A stretch of 64,000 nt of DNA from Nemophila menziesii (taxonomy: Eukaryota; Streptophyta; Magnoliopsida; Boraginales; Hydrophyllaceae), in the NCBI GenBank assembly GCA_029959085.1, contig JARWIR010000022.1:1674001-1738000 (forward strand). The letters run 5' to 3'. The position numbers were made by a program, and so were the translations under genes. Positions 49,926-60,420 of the stretch are shown piece by piece; positions within the stretch are counted from its first letter, which is position 1, and the number at the start of each line of letters is the position of its first letter. The notes under the pieces were generated by a model, which did not search any database, had not been told where the DNA came from, and worked only from the letters and a program-made list of their open reading frames with translations.

Positions 49926-49941
49926 TTTGAGTTGGGGGTCT
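49926..49941 (+). other. Polypurine tract of element C
   Basis: TTTGAGTTGGGGGTCT immediately before the TG of the LTR. It primes plus-strand DNA synthesis in LTR elements, and the same tract precedes the 3' LTRs of A and D. Confidence 0.88.
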
Positions 49942-51480
49942 TGATGTCTCCCTAATTGTTCTTATTTTAGACCCTTAGGAGACATCATTTTTGGTGTTTA
50001 TTTAATTAATATGATAGACTTTTGGACTTAAATTGCAATATTCCGGAATTACCTTTTTATTTCTAGCATTTTTAATTTATTAAACTTTTGCGCGTAATAT
50101 TGGTATTTTTAGTGAAAAGTTTACAGGTTTTAGATGTTAGCTAGGAGAGGAATCCGAGGAGAAAGTCAAAGATCGTGAATTAGAGTCAAGACTTGAAGAT
50201 AAATCCCGAAGATATTATTTTTAGAGCTGAAAATCCATTTTCCAGGCCATAGAGTGCTGATTTCGAGGTGCTTAAGCGATGATTTAGCCGCTGACCTTTG
50301 AAGAGAAAACATTCCTTATCGTGTTACGGAACTTTAGCAACTGGAATGAGGTCAATCGGAGTCATAACGCATCGGGAAAAGCCGTTTTAGTGAAGGTGTA
50401 TCAGCAGTTACGGGATTTTGGGCTTAGAAAGTGGGCTTGGACATTTAATTAATATTCTATTTTCTGGTCCAAGCCCTAGAACGAATTTATGCTTATAAAA
50501 GGAGGGCTGGACTTCTATTTTTCACAGAATTTACATTCCACAAGATTAAACACCAGAGAGAAGCAACAGAAGGAAGAAAGAAGAAGCTACAAGAGCTGGA
50601 GTGGGTCTATAGCTCCGTTCGTAGTCATTCCAATTCCGGAAATTAGGTTCTTTTTATATTTTAATTCTGTAAACAATATGAATTCCATTTCTTTCAATTT
50701 AGTTTTTAATTTTAATATGAGCTAAGCTTTTCATAGTGCTTGAGAACAAACAATGGGTGAATCTTAATTTTATGAAATAACGAATGTTGAATTTGGGTTT
50801 ATGCTAAATTAAATTAGATTGGGTTTATTACTCTTTTCGATAATTTGTGATTATTTACTGATTTTAGAGTCGCGAACTAAGATTAGGTATTAGTATCTAA
50901 GCTATTCCACATAAGTGGCGTGTGGACCATCCTGACGGAGGGTTTAGGTATAGAATTAATTATTCAATCTAGGATAAAAGCTATTGATTCTGACGAACTT
51001 AGCTAATTCTAGGGCCAATAAGGTAAAACACTTAAACATCCAACGGTGGATCATATTTACCCTGACAGGACTAGTGACACTTTAGGATCGCCTTATAGTC
51101 CACCCTGACGGGGGTATAAGGAATTTAGAATCCCGACCATTGTAATTGACCAATTTAGCCCTTAAACAACATAAGTTAGGAAGTAAGATTAGGAGGATCC
51201 TTGCGTTCTCAAGTACTACATCTCATATTTCGTTTTCACTTATTTTACTTGCGTCTTAGCTTCTACTTGCATTTAATTATTTGTCTTTTATTCATTAGCT
51301 TTAATCAACAAAACCAAACAAACATTTTATTATCTTTTACTTTCATAAGTGCATCAATCACTACTTGCTAAACATTGTGATCAACCATCCATCCTTGGAA
51401 CGAATCTGTATTATCATACATACTACTTGGGACAACCGTACACTTGCGGTTGTGGTTCGATTAGCATTTGCATTTATTTT
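49942..51480 (+). repeat. 3' LTR of element C, right end lost
   Basis: It begins TGATGTCTCC and holds LTR-type blocks (CACCCTGACGGGGGTATAAGG, GGAACGAATCTG) but is only distantly similar to the other LTRs. The usual TCACACCCTAGG end is not found; sequence of another origin follows TTTTTAGAACACAC. Confidence 0.75.
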
Positions 51481-51879
51481 TAGAACACACAAAGGACCAC
51501 CAGCTAGCTACTGACTTCAATGAGGAAATGCAACATGTAAATTATTGGAGGGGAGCTACGAACAAATGCATAGTAAGAATTACTTTAGAAGCAATAATTA
51601 ATTACAACTAAATTTTGGTCAACAAAATGTTGCAGCAGAAGTACAAATGGCACAAAGTGAATCAGAGGAAACTTTTAAGTGGTGGAATAAGATGCTATCA
51701 TGCAAAAAAGTAATAGATGGAATTGAAAACAATTATATAGTAGCGGCATTTATTTGGTATATTTCGGTTGATAGAAATACAAGAATTATCGATCAATCCG
51801 CACGAAAAAAATTCGGCTAATGAAATAAGTGCTATTATTCGAAATGTGGCGATTGATTATGTAACCACTTGGGGGTTCG

Positions 51880-52190
51880 AGAGGGATGGAGGTTTAATCC
51901 ATCGGCCAAGAATATTCTTGTCAAGTGGATTAAACGGGATAGCGAGATTAAGTAAAATATTTATGGATTTTTTGATGCAATCAAATCCTTTGCGGGAGTT
52001 GGGGGACTTTTTCGCAATAATAAAGAGGATTATATAGATGGGTTTGCAGGGTCTTGTGATGCGCAAACATCCTTTGAAGTGGAGCTTCTTGCGTTACATT
52101 TCGGCTTACACATGACGGTATCTAAACGGTATACTTCTCTAATCATCGAAACTGGCTCTAGTGTTGCACGCGCTAGTGAAGGGCGGTGTG
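51880..52190 (+). pseudogene. RNase H-like (RVT_3) fragment
   Basis: One frame reads ILVKWIKRDSEIK, stop (TAA), NIYGFFDAIKSFAGVGGLFRN, YIDGFAGSCDAQTSFEVELL and LIIETGSSVA. This is the RNase H fold seen at the C-terminus of plant LINE ORF2 and related reverse-transcriptase-derived genes (usual pattern N-I-D-G, GVGG, E-x-E-L, E-T-D-S). The first catalytic aspartate position is Y and the ETD motif is ETG, so it is inactive. No RT precedes it. Confidence 0.75.
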
Positions 52191-52229
52191 AACTTAAAAG
52201 GAGGTTCGAATAATATTATAAATGCATGC

Positions 52230-52478
52230 GGAACACTTTTTTTTTTGTTAAATTGTTTAAATGGATGTATATTTTATTGTTTAGAAAAAGATCAAAATCT
52301 ATTAAAATCCATTAAAATCCGTTAAAATCTTTACATTAGAATCTGTTAAATTCTATATGGAATTAAAAAGAATCTTATAAACTCTATATGGAATTAAAAC
52401 AATCCGTAGAGTTTGCAAAGTCTATAGATTCTAAAATTCCAAAAAAATCCAACAAACTCCTAGTTGAATACACCCCCC
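52230..52478. mobile_element. Half MITE next to a broken LTR
   Basis: The right end, inverted, reads GGGGGGTGTATTCAACTAGG, a common MITE terminus. The body holds many TTAAAATC(T/C) and TATGGAATTAAAA units. No matching left terminus exists, so the left part is deleted. It ends exactly where the minus-strand LTR fragment resumes. Confidence 0.5.
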
Positions 52479-52697
52479 TTAATGATAAGTAAAAACTCGT
52501 TCTCAAGGACTTAGTGTGTTATACAAATGAATTACTAGAAAACTGTAGTAATTAATAGTTAATGAATTTAAAGAAATAAAAGTAAATATGATTGATTGGA
52601 TAGAATAATGATTAAACTAAATTAAGCTAAGACAATAAATGAAATAGGTAAGAATAAGATGAGAGAGTATAGCTCAGATTTTGCTAATATGCACTAA
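52479..52697 (-). repeat. Older minus-strand Athila LTR, fragment 1 of 3
   Basis: Corresponds to about 35527-35750 of element A's LTR (TAATGATAAGTAA, GGACTTAGTGTGTTATAC). The first ~115 bp of the LTR are missing. It is interrupted on the right by a solo LTR that duplicated ACTAA. Confidence 0.88.
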
Positions 52698-54265
52698 TGA
52701 TGTCTCCATATTTGTGATGATTTAATCTTAGTTGGATACATCATTTTAGGTGTATTTATTTGGATATAGGTCGATTTTCTCATGATTTAGTACACTTTCC
52801 TATTTCGTGTCTTGATTTAATTATTTTTTATTTTTAGACCATATAGGGTTTAATTGTTTGTTAATTGTGAAGCTTTAAATATATATGGTAATTAATTAGA
52901 TGCCAAGTTAAATTCTAAGAGATAAGGGAAAAAAGATAAACATGGAAATTGGAGATAAAGGAAAGAAATATGAAAAAGGAAAAGATAAAGTTGTCAAATA
53001 AATCTGAATTCCAGCAGCTACGACCATATAAGTGATCATAACTCCAGATTGGCTTGGAATTTGAAAGAATGGTCTGAATCCAAGTTATAGATCTTTCCGA
53101 GAAGATAAGTTTAGACTATTGGAATGCGTCAAACGAATAAGTATCGAAGGATTTACGGCCAAAACAAAACAGCACCAGAATCTTACCTTTTCTATATTTT
53201 AGGGTTACAAATTTGAGTTGGGCTAAAGCCCAAGTTACTTGTCTTCCACTCCAAGAAAATGTTTTAGGGTTTCCTATACCCTATAAATTCATCCTTTGAT
53301 CAGAATAAACACATCCTTGGCAAACCTTAAGCCAAGAGGAAGCTTACAACACAAGAAGAGAAGTCTGGAAGAAGCTGAACACCATATTATGTCTTCTTCA
53401 ACCTTCAAATGTGTAATTGTTTTCTTTTCTTCTTCTAGTATGAACTAAATAATTTTAGCTTGAGATTTCGCATATATGTATGAACCCTAGTTCTTGTTTT
53501 AAATCTATCGAATTTGGGATACCATCGTATTTAATTGATATACATGATTTATTCTCTGGTATGTGTTTTGATGTATTGTTTGTTTTCCTTGCAGAGGCCT
53601 ATGTATAGAATTACCTTAATGGTAGTTAGATGGTCGCCCGGAAGGGGTGTTTATTGAAACACCACATAACGTTTAGAATAGGGATTTGATCCTAACAACA
53701 CCAGCCTAACTAGATAATCATTAGGGTTTGTTTTAATCATCATATCACCAATTGAAGGAAAGATCTGCTAGTAACCTAGTGGCGTAGGATAACCCTATTT
53801 AAGGTCACCTCGTGGTTGTGTCGTAGCTTACCTATTCGCTCTCCAGGTGTAGTTAGGAATCTAGAATCCTGATTATTGCAATACTACATGATTCACCCTT
53901 ACATGTTTAGAATAAACATGGCTAGTGGAGATTACTTGCTAATTTCTCGAGCTAAACTCTCATATTATCTCCTTCTCTTTGCATTTAATTTTTAGTCTTT
54001 ATTTAATTAGTTTAATTTTCTATTTACAAGACCAAATAAAAATCTCTTTGTCTTTATTTTCTTGCGTATTATTAATTCTAGCTTTCATATTTGCACTTGA
54101 TAATTTGCATAACTTCTCTCTAACCTTCGTAGTCTCTGAGAAACAAATCTTATTTATCAGTAAAACTTGCATACGTCATGTATACTTGTAGAACCGTGCG
54201 CAACCTAGGGTGTTTATTTTTGCACTTATTTTATCTATTATTTTATCACACCTTAGGCGACAACA
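52698..54265 (+). mobile_element. Solo Athila LTR nested in the older LTR
   Basis: 1568 bp, TGATGTCTCC...GGCGACAACA, flanked by the exact 5-bp duplication ACTAA (52693-52697, 54266-54270). There is no internal region, so it is a product of LTR-LTR recombination. The flanking sequences join into a continuous minus-strand LTR. Confidence 0.95.
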
Positions 54266-54825
54266 ACTAATCCTTCTATTTCTTCTACTAATTAATAAGG
54301 ATGATTAAAGATCTTAGATAAGTAGCCAGTATTCTATATTCCTCCTAACAGCCTTCCAGGTGGACTTAAGAAACGACCTAACAATTACCAAGGGACTTGG
54401 GCAAAGGGACCCTGCAAATAATGATCAGTGATAAAATCTCAAACCCTAATGACTATCTAGTTAGGATAGCCCTTCCGGATCACTACCACACACTAGAGGT
54501 TTATGTGATGTTTCAATAATTAGACACCCCTTCCTGGTGACCATCTAACTACTATTAGCACAGCCCTAATTTGATCAGGATTAAGACAGACAATAAATCA
54601 AAGCACATAAAACAAATATATGTTTAAGAAGTTATAATCAATTTAAAATAGTTTTCCCAAACAGACTTAGATAGAAGAAAATAGAATTAAAATAATATAC
54701 ATATGCAAAACCCAAGCTATTGGAAAATTAGTTCATACTAGAAAGAAATAAACTAAAATAAAGATACATATTGTCAACTTGCTTCTCTTGAATGATGAAT
54801 TAACTTAAGGATTAATTGTGGGAGG
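54266..54825 (-). repeat. Older minus-strand Athila LTR, fragment 2 of 3
   Basis: It continues fragment 1 without loss (CTTCTATTTCTTCTACTAAT, TAAGTAGCCAG, then the block matching 36240-36300 of A). It is interrupted by element D, which duplicated GGAGG. Confidence 0.92.
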
Positions 54826-56334
54826 TGATGTCTCCTCATGTGTGATAGTAAAATCTATTTCTGAGACATCATTTTAGGCGTATTTATTAGTTTATAGGTC
54901 GATTTTAGCTTGATTTAGTACACTTTCCTATTTTGGGTCTTGAATTAATTAATTATTATTTTTAGAGCATATTGGGTTTAATTATTTATTTAGTGTGAAG
55001 CTTTAGAGATATATGGTAATTAATTAGAGTCCAAGTTGGTAAAGAGAGCTAAAGGAAAGAAGATAAACATGGGAATTGAAGATAAGGAAGTAAAAGCTAA
55101 AAACATGGAAAAGGAAAACCTGCCTTAAATCTGAAATTTTGCACCTACGACCACAAATCAGCTTATATCTTAAAATCGGTGAGGAATTTGGAGAAACGGT
55201 CAAGGGAAAAGTTGAATATCTTTCCGAGACGATGAATTTGGTATACTCATACGCGTCAATCGGACAAGTTTGAAACTGATAGGACCAAAACAAAAGCGGG
55301 GCTGATTGCATGTTTTTGGGCTACGAATTTGAGTTGGGCTAGGAGCCCATATTTACCTTTTCCTTCAAGAAAACGAATTAGGTCAACCAATACACTATAA
55401 ATACAGCCTCTTAACATTAGAAAATCATCCTTGGTTAAACCTTAAGCCAAGATGAAGCTTACAACACAAGAAAAGAAGTCTGGAAGGAGCTGTTCATCAA
55501 TAATGTCTTCTTCTACCTTTGAATTTGTAATTTCTTTCTTTTCTTCTCTTAGTATGAACTAAATTTCTATTAGCTTGAGTTTTTTAGCATATATGTATGA
55601 ACCCTAGTTTTGGTTGACATCTATCTAATTTGGGAATTCTATGTTTTAAACTGAATTATTGTTTTTATTCTCTGTTTATGTGTTTGGATTTATATTTTGT
55701 GTTCTTGTGGAAGCGCGCCCATATAGAATTACAATCTAGTAGTTAGGTCACCATTGACAACGGTGTTTAGTTACATGTTTAGCATATAATGTCTAGTATT
55801 CGGTTTAGATCTGACAAATCAACCTAACTAGATAATCACCATGGTTTAGTGTATTGCTATTTACCAATTGCAGGAACAGTTTGCTTAGGACGCCTTATTG
55901 ACACAGTAAATCCTATTTAAAACTACCTAGCGCAATTGGAACCGATTATTGAAATACTACATAATTCACCCTTACGTGTTTAGAACGGCAAAACTAGTGG
56001 GGATTACATGCTATTGACTCAAGCTATATTCTCATACTAGTTCTTCTCTTGCATTTAATTTTCTGTCTTTATTTTCTTAGTTTAATTTAGTTTAATTAAA
56101 AACCCAATAAAAATCTATTTTTTTTACTTTTTCTGCATATTATTTGTTCTAGCTCTTAATATTTGCACTTGATTATTGCATAAGATTCCCCTAACCTTCG
56201 TAGTCTCTGCGGAACGAATCTTACTTAATCATTAAAAGTTGCATAAGATCTGTAAACTTGCAGAACCGTGCTAGCTTAGGGTGTTTATTTGCATCTAATT
56301 ATTATATCTTTTTATCATACCCTAGGCCACACCA
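54826..56334 (+). repeat. 5' LTR of element D
   Basis: 1509 bp, TGATGTCTCCTC...TAGGCCACACCA, followed by AGTTTT and the primer site. Confidence 0.95.
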
Positions 56335-56340
56335 AGTTTT

Positions 56341-56358
56341 TGGCGCCGCTGCCGGGGA
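56341..56358 (+). other. Primer-binding site of element D
   Basis: TGGCGCCGCTGCCGGGGA, as in B and C. Confidence 0.93.
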
Positions 56359-56458
56359 CTACATCGTTAGTCCTTGTGCATATATCTTGTGCTTTTATTT
56401 CAGTTAGTTCTATTTTACGCTTTTGTCTTTTTAGTTTTTGTTTTATAGATAGTTACAA

Positions 56459-58018
56459 ATGGAGAATCTAAGGAGACTTGAGTTACCCATCGAATTTAGA
56501 GTGCAACCACGCGGAATCCGCGCTCCAGAAATCCAAGCCGCAAAATTTAGACCTGATCCAGGGCTGTTAACTCAGTTTGCAACTCATGGACTATTTAGCG
56601 GTGCTGCACAACAAGATCTGATCCGATATATTCAGAAATTCATGCAAATCTGTGATGCTTATATCGTAAGAGGAGTTACTTGGGAGCAGGTGTATTATGT
56701 GATGTTCCAGTTCTTCTTGACCGGAGGTGCAAGCAATTGGTACGATACCCAATATCCTCATGTCATTCCAGATTGGGACAAGCTTCAAGCAAGATTCCTA
56801 GACCAATTCTATCCGGTTAGTAGACGATTAAAAGATATGTTGGAGCTTGAACAATTTATAGATGAAGACAGAGAAAGTTTGGGTGAAGCATTGTTACGAT
56901 TTAATGAAAAGAAGGCGAGATGTCCATACCATAAATCATCTTCGGAATTTTATTTAACCTTGTTCTATGGAGGACTTAATAGCAAATCAAGGGCAAAAGC
57001 AGATTCGTTAGGAAACAAAGCTTTTGTGTTACTAGATCCTGAAGAAGCCGAAATTTGTAAGGAGAGAATTCTTGAGAACGAGAGAAGTTGGCCAAGGAAA
57101 CCAGAAAAAGAAGACACTTCAGAATCTCTTAAGCTTAATGAATTGGCCCAGCAACTTGAAGAACTACAAGAACAAGCTCGAACCATTGCTCAGGTGAATC
57201 TAGTACATACTATACCTTCGTGTCCTGGTTGTGGATCAAGAAATCATGTGTGGGAAAGGTGTACGAATAATCCAGCCTCAGCTTCTGTTACATATCCTCA
57301 AGATAACTATTATTCTAATGGTTATACTTATCCTCAAGAAAGCTACGCTAATTATCAACAACCTCCACAACAAAGAAGTTGGGTCAGAAATCAAGAGACT
57401 TATCATCAACCCCAACCTCAACCTTACTATCCACCACAACCTATTCATAAAAAGGCGGCCGTTGTTGAAAAATCTAAGAAAGAACCACCAAAACAATCAA
57501 TGCAACTGGAAAAGGAAGAACAAACCTTGAGCTTGAATTCGAGTATGGCTAAATTAATGCAAGCAATTGAAAACAATATGAGTCGTAGCCAACAGAAAAT
57601 TCAAGCCCAGCAGAAGGTAATCAAGAAACTCGAGCATACTCTATCAGATATGGCAAGTACATTGCAAAATAGGCCGAAAGGGCAACTTCCAAGTGATACT
57701 ATTGCTTCTCGAGATGATTCTTGTCATGCAGTTGAATTGCGTAGTGGAAAACAACTACCTCCACCAAGACCAAAAACAGAACCAATCCCTATTCCAGGAA
57801 AGGGGGGAGAAGAAACAACAGAAGATAAAGTCGAAGAGGTAGTTGAACCAAAGAGTGTCCAAGCCAAGACACCAGGAAAAACGAGAAAACCAGTGGAATT
57901 TAATACATGCCCTGAAGAAGCCGAACTTTGTATGGAGAGAATTCTTGAGAACGAGAGAAGTTGGCCAAGGGAACCAGAAGAAAAAGAAGACACTTCAGAA
58001 TCTCCGGAGCTCAAATAA
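56459..58018 (+). CDS. Athila gag polyprotein of element D (519 aa)
   Basis: The start ATG follows a ~100-nt leader and gives MENLRRLELPIEFRVQPRG. Retrotrans_gag core motifs lie at about residues 60-180: FMQICDAYIVRGVTWEQVYY, TGGASNWYDTQYP, LDQFYPVSRRLKDML and LGEALLRFNEKKARCP. A CCHC knuckle (CPGCGSRNHVWERC) lies near residue 255. A Gln/Tyr/Pro-rich stretch and a Lys/Gln-rich coiled region follow (SMAKLMQAIENNMSRSQQKI). The last ~35 codons are the start of a duplicated block (PEEAELCMERILENERSWP), so the C-terminus is not native. Gag would form particles around element RNA. This is the only open gag in the window. Confidence 0.92.
   Translation: MENLRRLELPIEFRVQPRGIRAPEIQAAKFRPDPGLLTQFATHGLFSGAAQQDLIRYIQKFMQICDAYIVRGVTWEQVYYVMFQFFLTGGASNWYDTQYPHVIPDWDKLQARFLDQFYPVSRRLKDMLELEQFIDEDRESLGEALLRFNEKKARCPYHKSSSEFYLTLFYGGLNSKSRAKADSLGNKAFVLLDPEEAEICKERILENERSWPRKPEKEDTSESLKLNELAQQLEELQEQARTIAQVNLVHTIPSCPGCGSRNHVWERCTNNPASASVTYPQDNYYSNGYTYPQESYANYQQPPQQRSWVRNQETYHQPQPQPYYPPQPIHKKAAVVEKSKKEPPKQSMQLEKEEQTLSLNSSMAKLMQAIENNMSRSQQKIQAQQKVIKKLEHTLSDMASTLQNRPKGQLPSDTIASRDDSCHAVELRSGKQLPPPRPKTEPIPIPGKGGEETTEDKVEEVVEPKSVQAKTPGKTRKPVEFNTCPEEAELCMERILENERSWPREPEEKEDTSESPELK
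57038..57910 (+). repeat. gag duplication, copy 1
   Basis: An 873-bp block (291 codons, frame kept) from CCTGAAGAAGCCGAAATTTG to the join at ACATGCCCT. It encodes the end of the gag core, the CCHC knuckle and the Gln/Tyr-rich region, and is fully open. Confidence 0.9.
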
Positions 58019-58783
58019 TTGAGCCAACAACTCGAAGAACTACAAGAATAAGCTCGAACAATAGCTCAGGTAAATCTAGTGCGTACAATACCATCGTGTC
58101 CAGGTTGTGGATCAAGAAATCATATGTGGGAAAGGTGTATGAATAATCCAGTTTCAGCTTCCGTCATATCTTCGCAAAATAACTATTACTCTAATGGTTA
58201 TGATAATCCTCAAGAAAGCTATGCTAGTTATCAACACCCTCCACAACAGAGAAGTTGGGTCAGAAATCAAGAGACTTATCATCAACCCCAACCTCAATCC
58301 TACTATCCACCACAACCTATACATCAAAAGGCGCCCATTGTTGAAAAAGCTTATCAAGAACCACCAAAACAGTCAATGCAACTAGCAAGGAAAGAACAAA
58401 CCTTGAGCTTGAATTCGAGTATGGCTAAACTGATGCAAGCAATTGAAAAAAATATGAACATTAGCCAACAGAAAATGCAAGCCCAGAAAAAGGTGATTAA
58501 AAAACTCAAGCATACTATTGCTCCTCGAGATGATGCTTGTCACATATAGGCCAAAGGGCAACTCCCAAGTGATACTATTGCTCCTCGAGATGATGCTTGT
58601 CATGCAGTTGAATTGCGAAGTGGAAAACAACTACCTCCACCTAGAAGAGAACCAGAACCAATCCCTATTCCAGAAAAGGGGGAGAAGAAACAACAGAAGA
58701 TAAGGTGGAAGAGGTAGTTGAACCAAAGAGTGTCCAAGCCAAGACACCTGAAAAGAAGAAAAACTCAATGGAACTTAATACAT
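57911..58783 (+). repeat. gag duplication, copy 2 (diverged, with stops)
   Basis: It begins CCTGAAGAAGCCGAACTTTG and repeats the block with roughly 10 percent substitutions by eye. In-frame TAA codons occur at 58016-58018 and about 58049. It has its own CCHC knuckle (CPGCGSRNHMWERC) and an internal small duplication of ACTATTGCTCCTCGAGATGA (near 58512 and 58573). It may come from a different element by template switching or recombination. Confidence 0.88.
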
Positions 58784-59127
58784 GCCCTCCACCACCATAC
58801 CCTTCACGTGTCAGAAAGAAGGACAATGACCTGGAATTCAAGAAGTTTGTTGACATGGTGATCAAGTTAGAGATTAAAATGTCGTTTGTAGAAGCTATCA
58901 AGAGAATGTCGAAATATCTGAAATTCATGAAGGACATTCTTTCTGACAAACGAAGATTCGAAACTGCGGATATGAGTGGATCACCAGAAGAGTGTAATGT
59001 TATCAAGTTACCACCAGAAAAGCCCCTTCCCACGAAATCTTGGATGGCACCATCCATAATTATGAAGAATCGAGCTGAAAAGTTCGTGGGAATTAGAGGA
59101 AAGGGGTGGAAATTTCGTGATTCTTAA
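58019..59127 (+). pseudogene. Second, partial gag of element D
   Basis: It carries a CCHC knuckle and coiled region (58079-58549) and then the gag C-terminal zone PPPPYPSRVRKKDNDLEFKK, KLEIKMSFVEAIKRMSKYL and APSIIMKNRAEKFVGIRGKG (58705-59127). Stops and frame changes break it. It stops just before protease would start; the next recognisable sequence is the integrase tail, so the pol deletion lies near 59127-59143. Confidence 0.85.
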
Positions 59128-59142
59128 TCGCGTTAATTTTAG

Positions 59143-59483
59143 TTGAACGAGTTGGAGGAGTTTCGCTATCTTGCCTATGAAAATTCACGCCTCCACAAGG
59201 AGAAAACAAAGAGATGGCATGATAGGCGACTCCGTCCAAAACATTTCGAGAGAGGACAAAAGGTTTTATTATACAACTCTCGATTTTCAAACTACCCAGG
59301 AAAGCTTAAATCCCGTTGGGGAGGACCTTACATTGTTACGAAAGTCACACCTCATGGAGCGATTGAAATTGAACATCCAACCGAGCAAAGGACATTATGG
59401 TGAATGGCCAGCGTTTGAAAAGATACCATGACAGTGAAGACTTTGGACGAGAGGAGACAATCCATCTCGTAGAAAACGATTAG
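59143..59483 (+). pseudogene. Integrase C-terminal tail of Athila pol
   Basis: The tail reads [60 protein letters not shown] and, after one shift near 59395, [16 protein letters not shown] up to a TAG at 59481. This matches the last part of Athila/Ty3 integrase, downstream of the D,D,E core, which is absent. Alone it has no catalytic activity. Confidence 0.88.
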
Positions 59484-60420
59484 CCTGAGGTACACGTCTA
59501 ACTCAAAGACGTTAAACAAAAGTTCTCTTGGGAGACACCCCTTGTTTTAATTGCTTTTTAGATTAGTTTATTGCTTTGTAGTGTACAATTTTAAGTTAGT
59601 TTAGATTTTAAATCGTGTTTACAAGCTAATAGGAGAGAAAGGTAGTGTGTTATTGTGCAGGAATTGAGTTTGGGGTCAAAAGGACTTACTTGGGAAAAAT
59701 TCGGTTCACTGACCGGTATGCCGGTGGTATACACGTGCCCACGGGTTGGTGACTCGGGTTCATTGCCGAGAGGTCCCAAAAAGAAAAGCCAGGCGCACCG
59801 GTATGCCGCTCAGGGCACGGGTATGCCGGTCAGAGAAGAAACACGTGGCCACGGGGTTCACGACACGGGTTTTTTGACGGAGTTGCTCCTGGACGAAAAA
59901 CAGCACCGGTATGCAGGTGAATATGGCCGGTATGCCGGTGAAGGAAAAACACGTGCCCACGGGTATAGTCTCGGGTTCATTGCCGAGAGGTCTAAGAAAA
60001 AAATACGTCCAGCACCGGTATGCTGCCGAAACGACCGGTATACCGGCGATAGGTCGGTTTTGAAGAGATTGAATCCTATTTTACTTCTTACCTTATCAAA
60101 CTTAACCCTAGCCTCTCCCACACGAAATTTTCAGACCCAAACACTATATATAGACCTTGAAGCTTGTACAAACCTCCACAATTAACACAACAACATCAAT
60201 AATTCTCTCCTCCATCCTCCATAAACACAAATTCTTCATCAAATTCATCACACTACACCAATAAACACCATCAAGAACATCAAGCATTCAAGAATTCTTC
60301 CAAGATTCATCAAGAAACCTTTCTCTTTCATCAATTCCAAGCTACAACCTCAAGCTACACCAATTTCTCTTAAACTTTTAATTCATCCTTCGTATAACTT
60401 GAGTTGTGGGTAAATCAAAC
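59484..60420 (+). other. Leader between pol and ORF2 with CGGTATGCCGG motif cluster
   Basis: From 59715 to 60060 near-palindromic CCGGTATGCCGG-type motifs recur at least seven times, spaced by ACACGTG(C/G)CCACGGG and TTCATTGCCGAGAGG blocks. GC content jumps against the AT-rich surroundings. A frame is open across it (59655-60185) but looks like a repeat artefact. The last 240 bp are AC/CT-rich and leader-like (CATCAAGAA, TTCTTCCAAGATTCATC) before the ORF2 start. Confidence 0.65.

Larger units (their letters stand above)
45232..51480 (+). mobile_element. Athila-type element C internal region and 3' LTR (pol deleted)
   Basis: It starts at the LTR it shares with B. In order: primer site, gag pseudogene (45352-47210), a long untranslated or ORF2-like region (47211-49925), polypurine tract, and an LTR (49942 to about 51480) whose far end is lost. 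The 3' LTR differs strongly from the 5' one, so C may be a recombinant of two related elements. Confidence 0.82.

Noticed and set aside
59655..60185. 176-codon open frame across the CGGTATGCCGG cluster
   Set aside because: It follows repeated GC-rich motifs, has low-complexity content and no counterpart in C; treated as a repeat artefact.
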